From Petunia secreta (Eukaryota; Streptophyta; Magnoliopsida; Solanales; Solanaceae), in assembly GCA_029990175.1 (NCBI GenBank), contig JARKIP010000053.1, forward strand, positions 12,604,001-12,668,000: a stretch of DNA of 64,000 bases, written 5' to 3'. Below the pieces are notes generated by a model. It worked only from the letters and a program-made list of their open reading frames with translations. It was not told the origin of the DNA and did not search any database. The first letter of the stretch is position 1; each line of letters begins with the position of its first letter. The position numbers were made by a program, and so were the translations under genes. Positions 1 to 11,186 of this stretch are shown in pieces.

Positions 1-486
1 TAAAGAATTGGATTCACTTTCTCACTTCTTGAACGTACTTGTAATATTGAAAAGTAAACATTACCAAAATAGTTGAAAATACGTATACTCATGCCTCATA
101 AATTTGAGTAAAGCACATTTTGATATGAAACAAATGAATTAACGGATAAAACTTTTCAATCCACACTTACTAATAGCTACAGATATGGCATAGAAAAGGT
201 AAGGCATAAGTTGATCATTTAACTTAAAAGAAAATTCAACCTGATTAACATAATTAGGTTAACCTTGTAATACGGAAAGGGATTTTCCGCAGCCAAACCC
301 CTGTCGTTTCCAAACAACCTTGTAAACCTTTTTTTATTTTTTTCATTTTTTTTTCTGATATGGGTACTTTATTCTTTCAAATATATTTACTTCTGTTCTT
401 GTGCTTTTTGTGCGACTGTATATGAATGGTAAGCAAAGTTTACTCATACAGTTGTCATAATTGATTAATATAGGTAAATGCTATTT
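1..486. other. AT-rich flank, no gene seen
   Basis: This stretch is AT-rich with poly(T) runs around 330-355. I see no coding region, RNA gene or clear transposon end before the CACTA terminus at 487. Confidence 0.6.
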
Positions 487-504
487 CACTACTAAAAAAA
501 CAGG

Positions 505-815
505 GATTTTCGACCGCCAAATCGGTCGAACAACGGTCGACATGTCGACCGATCTTCGACCGATTGAGGTGGTCGAAATAGCCCTTCGACCGAATTTTGA
601 TCGAAATTTCGACCGACTTTCGGTCGAAGAACATGGACCAATTTTTTAAAGTGACCAGTTCTTCGACCGAAAGTCGGTCAACCTTACGACCGAAATTCGG
701 TCGAAGGTCTATCGACCGAATTTCGGTCGAAGGACCTTTCGACCGACTTTCGGTTGAAAGGTTGGTAAATTATTTTGACCAACTTTCGACCGATAATCGG
801 TCGAAAACCTGTAAA
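505..815. repeat. Left subterminal repeats of CACTA 1
   Basis: About a dozen copies of a short inverted motif, GACCGA followed by TTCGGTCGA or a close variant, are packed into 310 bp. A matching but shorter cluster lies at 5245-5370 by the other end. In En/Spm elements such repeats bind the small element-encoded protein (TnpA) that brings the ends together. Confidence 0.8.
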
Positions 816-1017
816 AACCTGCAACATAAAATCTGAAATTAGCCCTACACCACCTGTAAATTCAGCAACACGCAGAAAAATCAGACAAAATACATTCATA
901 AACGATATTCAACAAGGCTAACAAAGCCAAACAATAGAAACAAGTCTTTCAACATTAGTTTTAGTGTTACAATTATCAAACAAACTTAACAAACAGTTTA
1001 TGGTTCAACTATCACTA

Positions 1018-2730
1018 CTACTGGCTAGAACCCGAACTAGACTCGGCATCAGACTCAGACGACGAACGGTTTCGACGTCTGCTCTTTCGCTTTCCTTTGC
1101 CTTTTTTTTTTTGGTTCCTGAGGAGCTGTTGCATCATTTCATGCATTTCTCTTTGATGAGCCTCCTGTGCTAAGCGCATAGCTTCATTTTGTCTCTTCAG
1201 CTCTGCGATCTCCTCTTTCACCCGAGCTATTTCTCCAGGATCAGCAGAGCTTGAAGGAGCAGTAGAACACGAGCCCAAATAGTTCGATTTATGCTTGCCA
1301 GATGAATACAGTGTTGCAAAGCCATATGCGGACCCCTTCTTCACCCCTCCATTAACATCCAACCATAAATTGGTTTCTTGCTCGAGCGTTAGGGGTGCTG
1401 GGGTACTGCTTCCGCATTCAGATTGTTGAGTCGAGGTCCAGTCTTCAACGGCCTTTATAGCTCTTTCCTGAAAAAAAGAAATATATCAACGGTACAAATA
1501 TGAAGTATAAACGTTGAAGGATTGGCGCGAAAAAAGTTTGAATTTAATAACTTACCTAGGTCTCTTTTGCGCGGGGCTCGACCCAGACTTCTCCGCCCTT
1601 TTTATCACTCTTGATATGTCGGATCTTGTGCATTTCAGAGATTGGAATTGTCCGATTTTCTTTCTTTTCCTACAAATTAAAGAAGAGAACAAGTTAGATA
1701 AAAAATAAACGATTATAGTAATTCATATAAATTAAATAACTTTACCAATCGCATCTTCTGCGTCGCAGCGCTAACTGAGCCACCGGTATGGAGCGATCCA
1801 CCCTTACTTGAAACTCGCACTTTCTTCCCTTGTTCGCTCTTCTTCTGAAATTCGGGAATCTCCCAATATTGCTGCAGCTCTCTCCATTGATGATCATAGA
1901 GGAAGCCGGGAATTTTTCTTTTTTACGCGCATTTCTTTGGGAAGTTGGAACGGACTTTATAGTCCAGAGCCGGATGTCACTTACACTCAGCCTGGCAATA
2001 TTCATCAAAATATTTTATTTAAATATAATCATTAGAAAAACTGTAATTAGTAATAAACCTGATGCATATTTATCACCTCAAAAGCCTGCATTATCCGCTG
2101 CTTTACTTGAGGGGGCACATCGCCCCAGGATGGCCATGATTCTTTCCATTGAGATCTCATACATCTCGTCAGTAAAGGAGTAGCATCAGTGTTGGGGCAA
2201 AGGCTACATAAAAATCAGAAGCGTTAATAGAAATACTAACAATTAAACGTTAACTAATAACTAAATAGACAAGAACTTCAAAAATAAGATACTTACCTGC
2301 TATCCCCCTCGGGATAAATAATCAACCGCCCTCCTTCCCATGTGCCAGGCTCATCGATGTAATAGGGCGATCTCGGATCATAGTAAGCAATCTCCTGCTG
2401 GACCGATGGGCCTGTAGAGCTAGATGGGTCTGAAGGCGGCTGAGTCGACCCAGACGGAGTAGTGGACTGTGTGGGATCGCCCTGTGTGGGAACGGTCTGA
2501 GTCTCAGTCATGTCATAACTACTGAAGTCATGCCGCCAATCAGGATGCAACTGAGACATGCCAAGTGGCCTGAAAAAATCTGGACTGTATCCTGCAGGGG
2601 CTCCTGTAGGAAGCGAATGCGGCACCTGAGAAGTAGGAGTGTCATCGGCCGGCTCACCTGATGTCTCGCTTACCTTTTTATTTCCCTTCTTTCTTCTAAA
2701 AAATTTCTTCATACCTGTTGAAACATTCAC
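1018..2730 (-). pseudogene. CACTA-associated transposase_24-type gene, about five exons
   Basis: This resembles the second gene of plant CACTA elements (plant transposase, Ptta/En/Spm type, transposase_24 family), a probable DNA-binding partner of TNP2. Exons run 2730 to about 2297 (basic start, then a Ser/Thr/Pro-rich stretch), about 2206-2055 (ESWPSWGDVPPQVKQRIMQA), about 1960-1745 (YDHQWRELQQYWEIPEF, then KKVRVSSKGG), about 1676-1560 and 1467-1018 (WLDVNGGVKKGSAYG followed by a coiled coil and a basic tail). Donors of GTAAGT type are visible after exon 1 and exon 4, and a TTTTTTTCAG acceptor precedes the last exon. The fourth exon ends in TAG in frame, probably a former CAG, so I call it a pseudogene. 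The same last exon occurs in CACTA 2. Confidence 0.7.
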
Positions 2731-3137
2731 ATTACTCTAGGAAAGAAAAAGTAAATACGTAACATACTAGCTTGTTGTTGTCATTTGGAGTAATTAATTA
2801 CTTAGTGTTTTTGTATTTTAATGATAGTAATGTTATATAATTTGAGCAATTTTAGCACGACCAGGATCAATTAAATAAACACATTCCTTGCACAAAATAA
2901 GAATACATGTATCTTCTTATGTTTATACGTACATTAAACTAGCAAATTAAAAAAACTAAACATCAAAGTACAAATAAGGTCAATCATCATCATCAGCCAA
3001 TTCTTCTTCCTCATCCTCATCGTTAAATTCTTCCTCGGGTGGCTCGTCACCATCTGTATATTCATCATCCTCATTTGCCCTTGAAGTTCCTTCTCCAAAA
3101 TTACCCGGGTTTTTTCCTCGACTACCTACATATGCAT

Positions 3138-4405
3138 CTAACTGCTCATATATGCCATCAATATGTTATGTGGACCCGGTATTATACCATTCAAAAATAG
3201 ATAAGGACTGGTCATGCACATTCCGGGAGGCAGGTTGTAAGGAGTGACAAATACAGGCCAACAAGAATAGGGCGTAGAGGAGACATCAAAAGGGATGAAC
3301 CCATCAGAACATAGACCCAACCTTACATTCCTTGGCTCACCAGCAAATGCTAGATACACCTGATCAAAGTGTTTCCATGCCTCACCATCAGACGGACGGG
3401 ATAAAATACCTGGCTGCTTGGTACGGTCATGATGTCATCTCATGTGTGGAGCAGAACTCATCGAAGCATACAACCTCTTTAACCGGGGTATAAGGGGCAA
3501 GTAATGCATTGACTTAACAGGCTTCGGCTTCATTTTAGGATTTTGCTCAGGCTTGTATCGAGGCTCCTCATAAAATCTACATGTCACGAGGTCTGCGTCA
3601 TCCTTATAATACAACATGCAACCATTAACACAACAATGAATCTTCTCGGCAGAAAGGCCCAACGAGGAAACCAACTTCTTAGTGTAGTAATAATTAGTTG
3701 GTAAGGCCATATTTGTCGGATTGAGTTCATTCATAAGGCCAATGATGGAATCCATGACAGCTTGAGAAATACTAAAATCTGATTTGATACTTAGCAATCT
3801 AACAGCAACCGACAACTGGGAATGCACCGAGCCCTCATAAAATGGACGACTTGATTCCTCCAACCATTTATAGAATTGATTTGTCTCAGCATTGGGAATG
3901 TGCTCAATGTTTGGCTGTGATGTATCCGGCTGAAGGGGATCATTAGCCGGGTACATCCCAAAAGCATCATGTACCATATCCTCCATTCTATAATTATCAA
4001 GGTCTGGTTCCACAACCGGAGAACTCCTACCGCCATGAATATTTTCTAGATTTTGAAGGTGCTCCTGCAAATCCCACGGCTCTCCATGATTATATCAAAC
4101 GTAGTAATTTGGCATAACCCTTTCTTATAAAGATGTACCTCTACATTCTCCAAATCTTGTGTCTTTACACATTTGCATTTTTCACGTGGACACTTAATTT
4201 TTCCATGCCTTAAATAATCGTCTGTGGTGCGGGCTATATCAAGAAATTCCATAACACCCGCTACAAACGAAGGCCTCAACCCCCACCGCTCGGGAAAATT
4301 TCTATTATCCATCCACAAACGACGTTGATTAATGTCCATATCTACACAAACATTGCAAGATTGAGAAACAATATGTATGATTTTTTTAAAATATAAGATT
4401 ATCAA
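3138..4405 (-). pseudogene. TNP2 transposase, N-terminal and middle fragments
   Basis: The gene starts near 4345 (MDINQRRLWMDNRNFPERWG) with a transposase-associated domain holding the Cys motif KCPREKCKCVK. It continues at 4070-3435 with the usual linker, GLMNELNPTNMALPTNYYYT, and Cys-rich CCVNGCMLYY. At 3359-3138 the piece RNVRLGLCSDGFIPF...SCWPVFVTPYNLPPGMCM matches the transposase_21 domain. Downstream (about 3130-2990) the frame turns into a Glu/Asp-rich tail. TNP2 proteins normally run about 700-1000 residues; the catalytic core after the GPHN motif is absent and frames shift. It would have cut the element ends. It lies upstream of, and in the same direction as, the transposase_24-type gene. 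Confidence 0.75.
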
Positions 4406-5244
4406 TTTTTAATTACTAAATTATAATGTTTTATGTCATGCTTTGCCTAACGCAATAAATTTTTTATAATAGCTTGCCACTTTTTTGTAATCACTATAGC
4501 AAGATTAATGTGGTCGAGTTTGTTAATGCTCGCAACTTGTTTGATGAAATGCCCCAAACAAACAATATTTCCTTATAACACCCTATTAATTACTATTATC
4601 AAAGCAATTCAAACCAACAAAAACTTATTCGTTTTAGGCATAACATGTTCATCTTTTCAACAATACCAAAGCAACAACACATTCCAAACACCACTATCAA
4701 ACAATTCCAACAATCCCCAACAATTACAACAATCCCAAACAACACAAACCTAACTTTATAAGAGCTAACAACACCAAACAAGTTCTTCAACATCAACAAT
4801 AACTACAATAAACAAATTTACTAATAATTAGCTACTTATGCAACATTATAGGCCGAAATTAAAAAAATTTAAAAAAACAATTAAATTCGGATTTAATAAA
4901 AAAAATCAAAAAACTTACCTCGAGGTTGATTTGTGCTCCAATAGCACCTAGTAATGATTCCCCACTAGTTATATGCTTAAGAACTACAAAAAATTGAGTT
5001 AAAAAGTTAGGGTTTAAGTTTTAGAAAATAATTAAAATAACACTAAAACTAAGAACTTACCTTGAATTTCTTGTTATATGTAGTGTTTAGGAGGGTAGAA
5101 TGTATTTGATTTTTGAATTTTGGGTGGGTTATGGTAGTTTTCGGGTATAGAGGTTGGGGGGAGGGGGAGTTTAGAGAGAGTTTGGGTGTTTGGGGAAGAA
5201 GATAGAAATGGGGAAAGGGGGTTCTGCTGAATATTAAAACGGCC
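4406..5244. other. CACTA 1 interior without recognisable coding
   Basis: A/C-rich low-complexity sequence (CAACA-type runs at 4600-4760) is followed by AT-rich sequence with splice-like CTTACC motifs at 4915 and 5057. It could be the 5' leader of the minus-strand TNP2 gene. No protein domain is seen. Confidence 0.5.
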
Positions 5245-5392
5245 CTATCGACCGCCCTATCGACCGAATTTCGGTCAAAAGCCTTGTAGGTCGAAATTTT
5301 ATTTTTGTTCGACCGAAAATTGGTCGAAATAGGGGTTCAACCGATTTTCGGTCGAAATAGTGAGGTCGAAAAACACAGTTATTTTAGTAGTG

Positions 5393-5431
5393 ATTCCTGT
5401 TGGTGTTTCCCATTAAGCATAAAATAGACTC

Positions 5432-5472
<41 letters not shown>

Positions 5473-6955
5473 TCAGATTCCAAGGAGATACTATTTGTTG
5501 TGTATTTGATACATTAATCAAATAAGTAGGTTCATAAACTATCAGTACAAAAATTGATATATAATCGACTTTTATCTAATGACATAACAATAAAAAATAT
5601 ATGATGAATGTGACAAAGTTGGGTAGCGGAAGAAATAGAGGTTACGGCGAACGTAACAAACACCTTAGGTATTACCAAAAAAAAACTACTCATAAAATTT
5701 AGATCAAAATTTTCATGACTGTGTAATAGCATCTTATAATGTTAAGGACATATATACCTGAAAAAGAGAAAATATGCGGATCACATATTTATCTTATAGA
5801 CGTGTCAATGAGAGGTTCTGGCAAATACACCGTTTGCTAGTCATAAACCAACCTACATAGATACACAAATCCAAATCAATATGTGTAAACCAACAATTAT
5901 TTTACTTTAAATATATAAACTTATATGTATCTATAACAACCCAACATGACCAGGCTTTTGTGCTTTTGTTATGTTTTGCAGCTTAATATACTTGATTAGT
6001 TAATAAAGATAAGGATATAGTGTTTATCTTTGAAGATATTTATCCTTAATTCAAATTTTAAAAAAGAAAAGATATCCAAATTAACCACCAGTGCTCATCA
6101 TGAATTGATCAATTCTGTGATAACTGATAAGTATTTGAAAAATATTTCAGTTTTAATCTTGATTTGCTTTGTTTCCAAAAAGCAAATATACTCAAAGTTT
6201 AGACTATCATCTCAAATTAATTTAATTCATATTCTATGTTTTGAATTTGAATTATGGATATGGATATGGATATGTCAACTTGATTTGCTGGTTTTAAATT
6301 TAAACTAACAATATTTAATATAAATTTAACATCCTATCTTTCAATTTAAATTAAATGTTATTATATAATATTAAAAATGTTGTACTTTCTATTCAATGCT
6401 AAAATTTTAAACTGTTTCCGTAATAAAAGCTCGTAATTACTTTTTTTCTCATAATATTAAAAGCTCGTATATATATATGTGGACACATCTATATCCAATT
6501 CAATTCAAAGACTTTTGTCATTATCATTTAATCTATTAAGCTAAGGAAATAGCTTTTATCATTCAAAAAGTAATTATCCTTCAATTCTTTTTTTCTTATA
6601 TATAAAAAAATCTCTTATCTTCTACTTTTAAGTTCAAAAAGTGACTTTTACGTGCAGTTACAACACATAATGATCTTAGATTACTTTATTATATTAAACA
6701 AAATGTTATCATATTAATATAGATATTATCCTATATTAATTACTTTTTATCAACTTTTAAATTAAAAAGATACAATTCTGTTAGTTAAGATTATGATAAA
6801 GATGTAGTTATCGTTCAAAAATATGTCCTATGTCTCCACTAATTTTTTTTTAAATCACTTATCTTTCAATTTAAATTTGAAGTAAATGTCATTACATATA
6901 TTATCCTAATAACTATTTCCCTAATAACTATCCTAACTAATATAACTACTATTCT
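5393..6955. other. AT-rich intergenic DNA with a poly(A) tract
   Basis: A run of about 37 A bases sits at 5433-5470. It could be the tail of a lost retroposon, but no head or target duplication is clear. The rest, to 6955, is AT-rich with no coding signal. Confidence 0.55.
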
Positions 6956-7072
<117 letters not shown>

Positions 7073-7616
7073 ATTTTGAAAAAGTTACATGGCATGAACA
7101 CCCATAAGACTAGTAAACAAAAAATAAACACATTTTATATTTATTATATCTAATAGATGTTAATTTATTATAATACACATTTTATAGCCTCAAATTAGAT
7201 GTATATATGCACCCATGGAACATGATTAAGATCATGGAGATGGGTTGTAGTTATCTTAAGTATCCTAATTAAAATACAATTATAGCAATTAATCATCTAC
7301 TAAATATCAGTTGTATTATTTTTTACCTTCAATAATAAAACTTAGTAAAACACCAGGAAACCCACTTCATCCCCACCCCAATGATCACTACTAAAATACA
7401 GGATTTTCAGACCGAAAAATTCAGACCAAATTTCGGTCGGAGCTCTTCATCCGACCGATGCGGTGGGATGTTTCAATTTATTTATATTAAATAGTATTTT
7501 ATTTAAGACGTCCGACCGACGTGTTGGGACAGAAATTAATTTTTTTTTTTAAGTTAGTCGACCGCATCGGTCGGACAGCAGAATACAAAAACGCACAGCA
7601 GCCCGTTATTTCCCAC

Positions 7617-7641
7617 ATCTCTCTCTCTCTCTCTCTCCTTT
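7617..7641. repeat. (CT)n microsatellite
   Basis: About ten CT units followed by a CTTT-rich stretch, inside the left part of CACTA 2. Confidence 0.85.
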
Positions 7642-8394
7642 CTTTCTTTCTTACCATATCTTCCATCCTTACCCGAATCCAACACAAATCTTTTTAAAAA
7701 AATACTTTGAATCTCTAATCAACAAGGTTTAATATCAATTCCATTCCTCTACAAATTGGTAAGTTTAATTTTCATTGTTTTCTTCCTATTTTCGCCAAAT
7801 CCGAAAACCCTAACTTCTTCACCTATTTTTTTTGTAGTTCTTCCATCTTTAAAATTGAGGGATTAGTAAATCAGTGGTAGTGGAGTACAAATCCTTCTGG
7901 TGAGGTGAGTTTTTCGGTGAAACACGAATTTTTTTTTAAAATTTTCTGCCCGTTTTTGTTTTAATTTTCAGCCTTTTTTTTTTTAATTTTTTTTCCTATT
8001 TTTGAATTCTAGCTCATGAAATTAAATTGACATAATAGTTGCTATTTGGTGGTGAACAAGTTGACATAGTGTTGTTGTTTGGTTTTGAAATTTTTTAAAC
8101 TAGTTTGGCATTTTAGTTGGTATTGTAAAAATTAGGTTGATTTGAGAAGTGAGTGTTGTTCAAGGGCGGCCAGTACGTGTACCTGAAATCTTTAAGAATA
8201 GGCATATATACAGAAACAAAAAAGGAGAAGAAGTGTGCTGGAATGCTAACAGGCGTCTATTATATTGAATTTACCCGATAGTCCCCATTAGAGGACCGCT
8301 AGAGAACTATATGTAAGTTATTAAATTCAATCTTTTAAAGTTATTAAATCCGTCAATATTTGTAAATCTAATTCTTGTTATTAATTTTTTTTCA

Positions 8395-8911
8395 GGAAAA
8401 GGCTATTGCGGCTTATGAAGAAAGGATGGCGAGTCAGGCATCCGAGTGTGGTAGCAGTACCTCAGCTCAAATGACACTAGAGGAGGAAACCGCACTATGG
8501 TTGGAGGTGAATGGCAGAGTAAAGAAGGGAAGTGCTTACTGCCTTGGATCGCAGTATGCCTCGGATCGTCTAAATCCAGGTTTGTTCGGTACTTACACTC
8601 CTCATGCTAGTTCAATTAATCCCTCGGTGGAAGCCTCTTTGCGCAATAAAATCGAAGAGCTTAAGATAAAGAGTGAAGAAGATCGTTTACGCAATGAGGA
8701 AAATATGAGAGTCACGCGGGAAATGATGCAGAACATTGTGTGTGGTAGTGTGGACAAGGGAAAGAAGGAAAGGGCAAGGGCAAGAGCAAGAGCAAGAGCC
8801 AGAGCCGGGGGAAAGGGAAGAGCAAACGTCAATACAACTCGTCGTCTGACTCAAGTTCTTAGTCTAGTTCTGAGGCAACATAGTAGTAATAATGGATTGT
8901 TGATGGTTTAG
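8395..8911 (+). pseudogene. Last exon of a transposase_24-type gene
   Basis: A TTTTTTTTCAG acceptor at 8394 opens an exon encoding EKAIAAYEERM, then WLEVNGRVKKGSAYCLGSQY, a Glu/Arg/Lys coiled coil and an Arg/Ala-rich basic tail. It lines up with the last exon of the gene in CACTA 1 (WLDVNGGVKKGSAYG). I see no earlier exons, so only the C-terminal part remains. In the family this region likely serves dimerisation and DNA binding at the element ends. The basic tail includes an (RA)n run from repeated GCAAGA triplet pairs near 8775-8805, an unstable simple repeat. Confidence 0.7.
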
Positions 8912-9031
8912 ACATGTATTAGACTTGTGGTTGGTTTTTGATAAACTTGTTAGACTTGTTGTTTTTAAGTTTAACTTGTTTGAATTGCTATGAATTATTT
9001 ACCAAGCGCAAAGGAAAGGCCTTCGCCACTT

Positions 9032-9065
9032 GAGTCGTATGCGGGGGAACTCGCACGTGCGGTTC
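9032..9065 (+). ncRNA. Group II intron domain V-like hairpin
   Basis: The 34 nt start GAGTCGTATGCG, carry a GGAA-type loop and end CGCACGTGCGGTTC. Size, two-part helix and end sequences match the conserved catalytic hairpin (domain V) of organellar group II introns; the catalytic triad reads AGT rather than the usual AGC. The preceding 30 nt (AAAGGCCTTCGCCACTT) also look like organellar intron sequence. It lies inside CACTA 2, downstream of the coding exon, so it is likely a small captured fragment of mitochondrial or plastid DNA and not a working intron. Confidence 0.55.
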
Positions 9066-9562
9066 TTAGGGGGTGAGAGCTAGGATGTTATGTAAATTGT
9101 TAAAGTTTTAGTTTAAAGGAAATAAGTCTTGTTTAAAAAAAAATTAGGCTTGTAGAAGGCTAATCTTCTTCTGGGTGCTGTTTTTACTGTTTTTTACAGG
9201 TGGTATAGCTCTAATTGCATATTTTTTATTGCAGGTTTTACCCAGATTTCTGACCGAATCGGTCCGAAATTTGGATATTTTTTTCCCAGAAATTGCAATA
9301 TTCGACCGCGGTGGTCGCCCAGCTCAAAAAAATTTCTCAAATTTTTGCAACTTCCCACTGCGTCGGTCGCCTGCTTCATTATATTTTATTCCAGAAATTA
9401 CACTAGGCGACCGTTGTCCGACCGAATTTCGGTCGGAACCTCAGACCGAATCGGTCGGACACCCTTGTGCGACCACCCTCTATCCGACCGCCTTATTTTG
9501 TCGGACAACGGTCGGCTATCCGACCGTATTGGCAGTTGCAAAACCCCTAATTTCTAGTAGTG

Positions 9563-10753
9563 GATCTCACATTTCAATCCAAGCGAGAACGCCACAAAAA
9601 ATTCCTAAATTCGCCCCACCTAATCAATCTCCACTGATTCATCTGATGTCAACTAAATATCATAACTAATTCAGCCTCACCCTAATAAATATTCATTATA
9701 TAATCCATGTTATTTTATTTTTTATTTTACTCCCAAAATTAACTGTTTAATTTCCTAATTAATAACTAGGGATACTCATCCAATTATCTCTCTAGTCCTA
9801 TCAAGATAATCCAATTGCATTGCAGTAAAAGTAAAAAAACTGGATCTACTCCCCCACATGAACAAAAGCATTCATTTCTCTCCCATTCCATTTTATTAGA
9901 TATGCATATTATATGTATATAGTATGTTGTGGCTTTATATGGTGGAATAATGATTCCATGTAATGCATAAAGTTCCATAAACACTTAAAAGTGACATAAT
10001 ATTTTGTGAATATATGATGCATATTTTATATTTTCATTATTTTGTGGCGTATTTCCTAGAAGAATTCACCAAAATTAGATATTCTATATATTTAATGCAT
10101 AATTTAATTAAACATTACACATATTCTACGCATAATACATATATATTTTACTTAACTGCTAAAAGAATCGCTAACAAGTTTATATATGGCTCGTTGTATA
10201 TTGCAAAAGTATCATAACACTCAAGAAAGATATACATTATATATATAGACGTAAAACCAATTAACGTAATGTGCCAATGAAAATGCCTACACCCAAATTT
10301 ATTTTTAATATATATATTTATATAATTTATAGATATATTTTATGCATATTTATATAACTTATAGATATATTTAATGCATATCAAATGTATGTTTTAACAG
10401 TTTGATATCATGCATATTTGAGGTGTAAGTTTTGTATACATGAATATATTAATTTATATATTTGAAATATAAATTATGCATATTATATGCGCGTGTAATA
10501 TGTATATCCAATATAAACACTTGATGTATCTTTAGTGTATGTGTGACATATTTCTTTAATAGTGTCAATAAGATGTACTCATGAGGTGTACATTATATAT
10601 GCAATAAGTATTTATAATTGGTATGAATAAAATATAAAAATTGTATGACTTAAAACGGATGTTGTTTGAACTCTGAGTTTAAATGCATACATAGTAGATA
10701 TTAGGATTGGATTTGTTTTGTTTCTGTTGCAACCTTCCTAGGAAAATATCCCA
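9563..10753. other. AT-rich DNA, no gene seen
   Basis: Between CACTA 2 and the LINE insertion the sequence is AT-rich, with many ATGCATATTT-like short repeats around 10300-10450. I see no coding region or transposon end. Confidence 0.55.
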
Positions 10754-11186
10754 CCTCTCAAAAGGAATCTTTTTGGTTAACCGAACAAATTTTATTAGAA
10801 AGTCACCATCTCAACATCCTTAGAACTTGTCTCCTTTTCTTAAATATTGAAAACAAAAAACATCCCAGTCAAGAGACCAGCCTAAGCTAACCAAAAACTA
10901 TTCTATTTTATCCTAATCGATGCGTCCTATCCATATTGCTCAACCTATTCCCTATGCCCCTACACTTGTTTGTACAACTCCTCCCGCCATCCTCTATCTT
11001 TACATGTTTTCTTCTTTTGTAATATATCAGCTATCCTGTATCTACAGTCCATCTTCACTTTTTTGCTGACTATTTGGGGTCTGATCACCTTCATGTCCCA
11101 TAGTGCCTCATTCCTTGCTTTCCATATCTGGTATACCATTGCATCTATTATTGCCCTCATTATGGAGGAACCTGGATTCATGATTG

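Larger units (their letters stand above)
487..5392 (-). mobile_element. CACTA (En/Spm-type) DNA transposon 1, 4.9 kb
   Basis: The left end reads CACTACTAAAAAAACAGGG and the right end, read inverted, CACTACTAAAATAACTGTG; these are CACTA terminal inverted repeats. The flanking triplets are TTT and ATT, so the 3-bp target duplication is imperfect (two of three bases). Both ends carry many GACCGA/TCGGTC palindromic repeats, the usual binding region for the element's regulatory protein. Inside, on the minus strand, are an N-terminal TNP2 piece, a TNP2 middle piece and a multi-exon transposase_24-type gene. The central catalytic part of TNP2 is missing, so this copy should depend on another element for movement. 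Confidence 0.88.
7386..9562 (+). mobile_element. CACTA DNA transposon 2, 2.2 kb, non-autonomous
   Basis: The element starts CACTACTAAAATACAGG and ends CTAGTAGTG. It is flanked by an exact 3-bp target duplication GAT (7383-7385 and 9563-9565). Subterminal GACCGA/TCGGTCGG motifs lie at 7410-7570 and 9250-9530. There is no TNP2; the only coding region is the last exon of a transposase_24-type gene. The subterminal motif differs slightly from that of CACTA 1 (TCGGTCGG against TCGGTCGA), so they are related but distinct subfamilies. Confidence 0.9.

Noticed and set aside
5433..5470. Poly(A) tract as the tail of a SINE or processed pseudogene
   Set aside because: No Pol III boxes, coding homology or flanking target duplication could be found around it.
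8602..8832. Minus-strand Ala/Leu-rich frame
   Set aside because: It is the reverse of the basic RA-rich tail of the transposase_24 exon and has no independent support.
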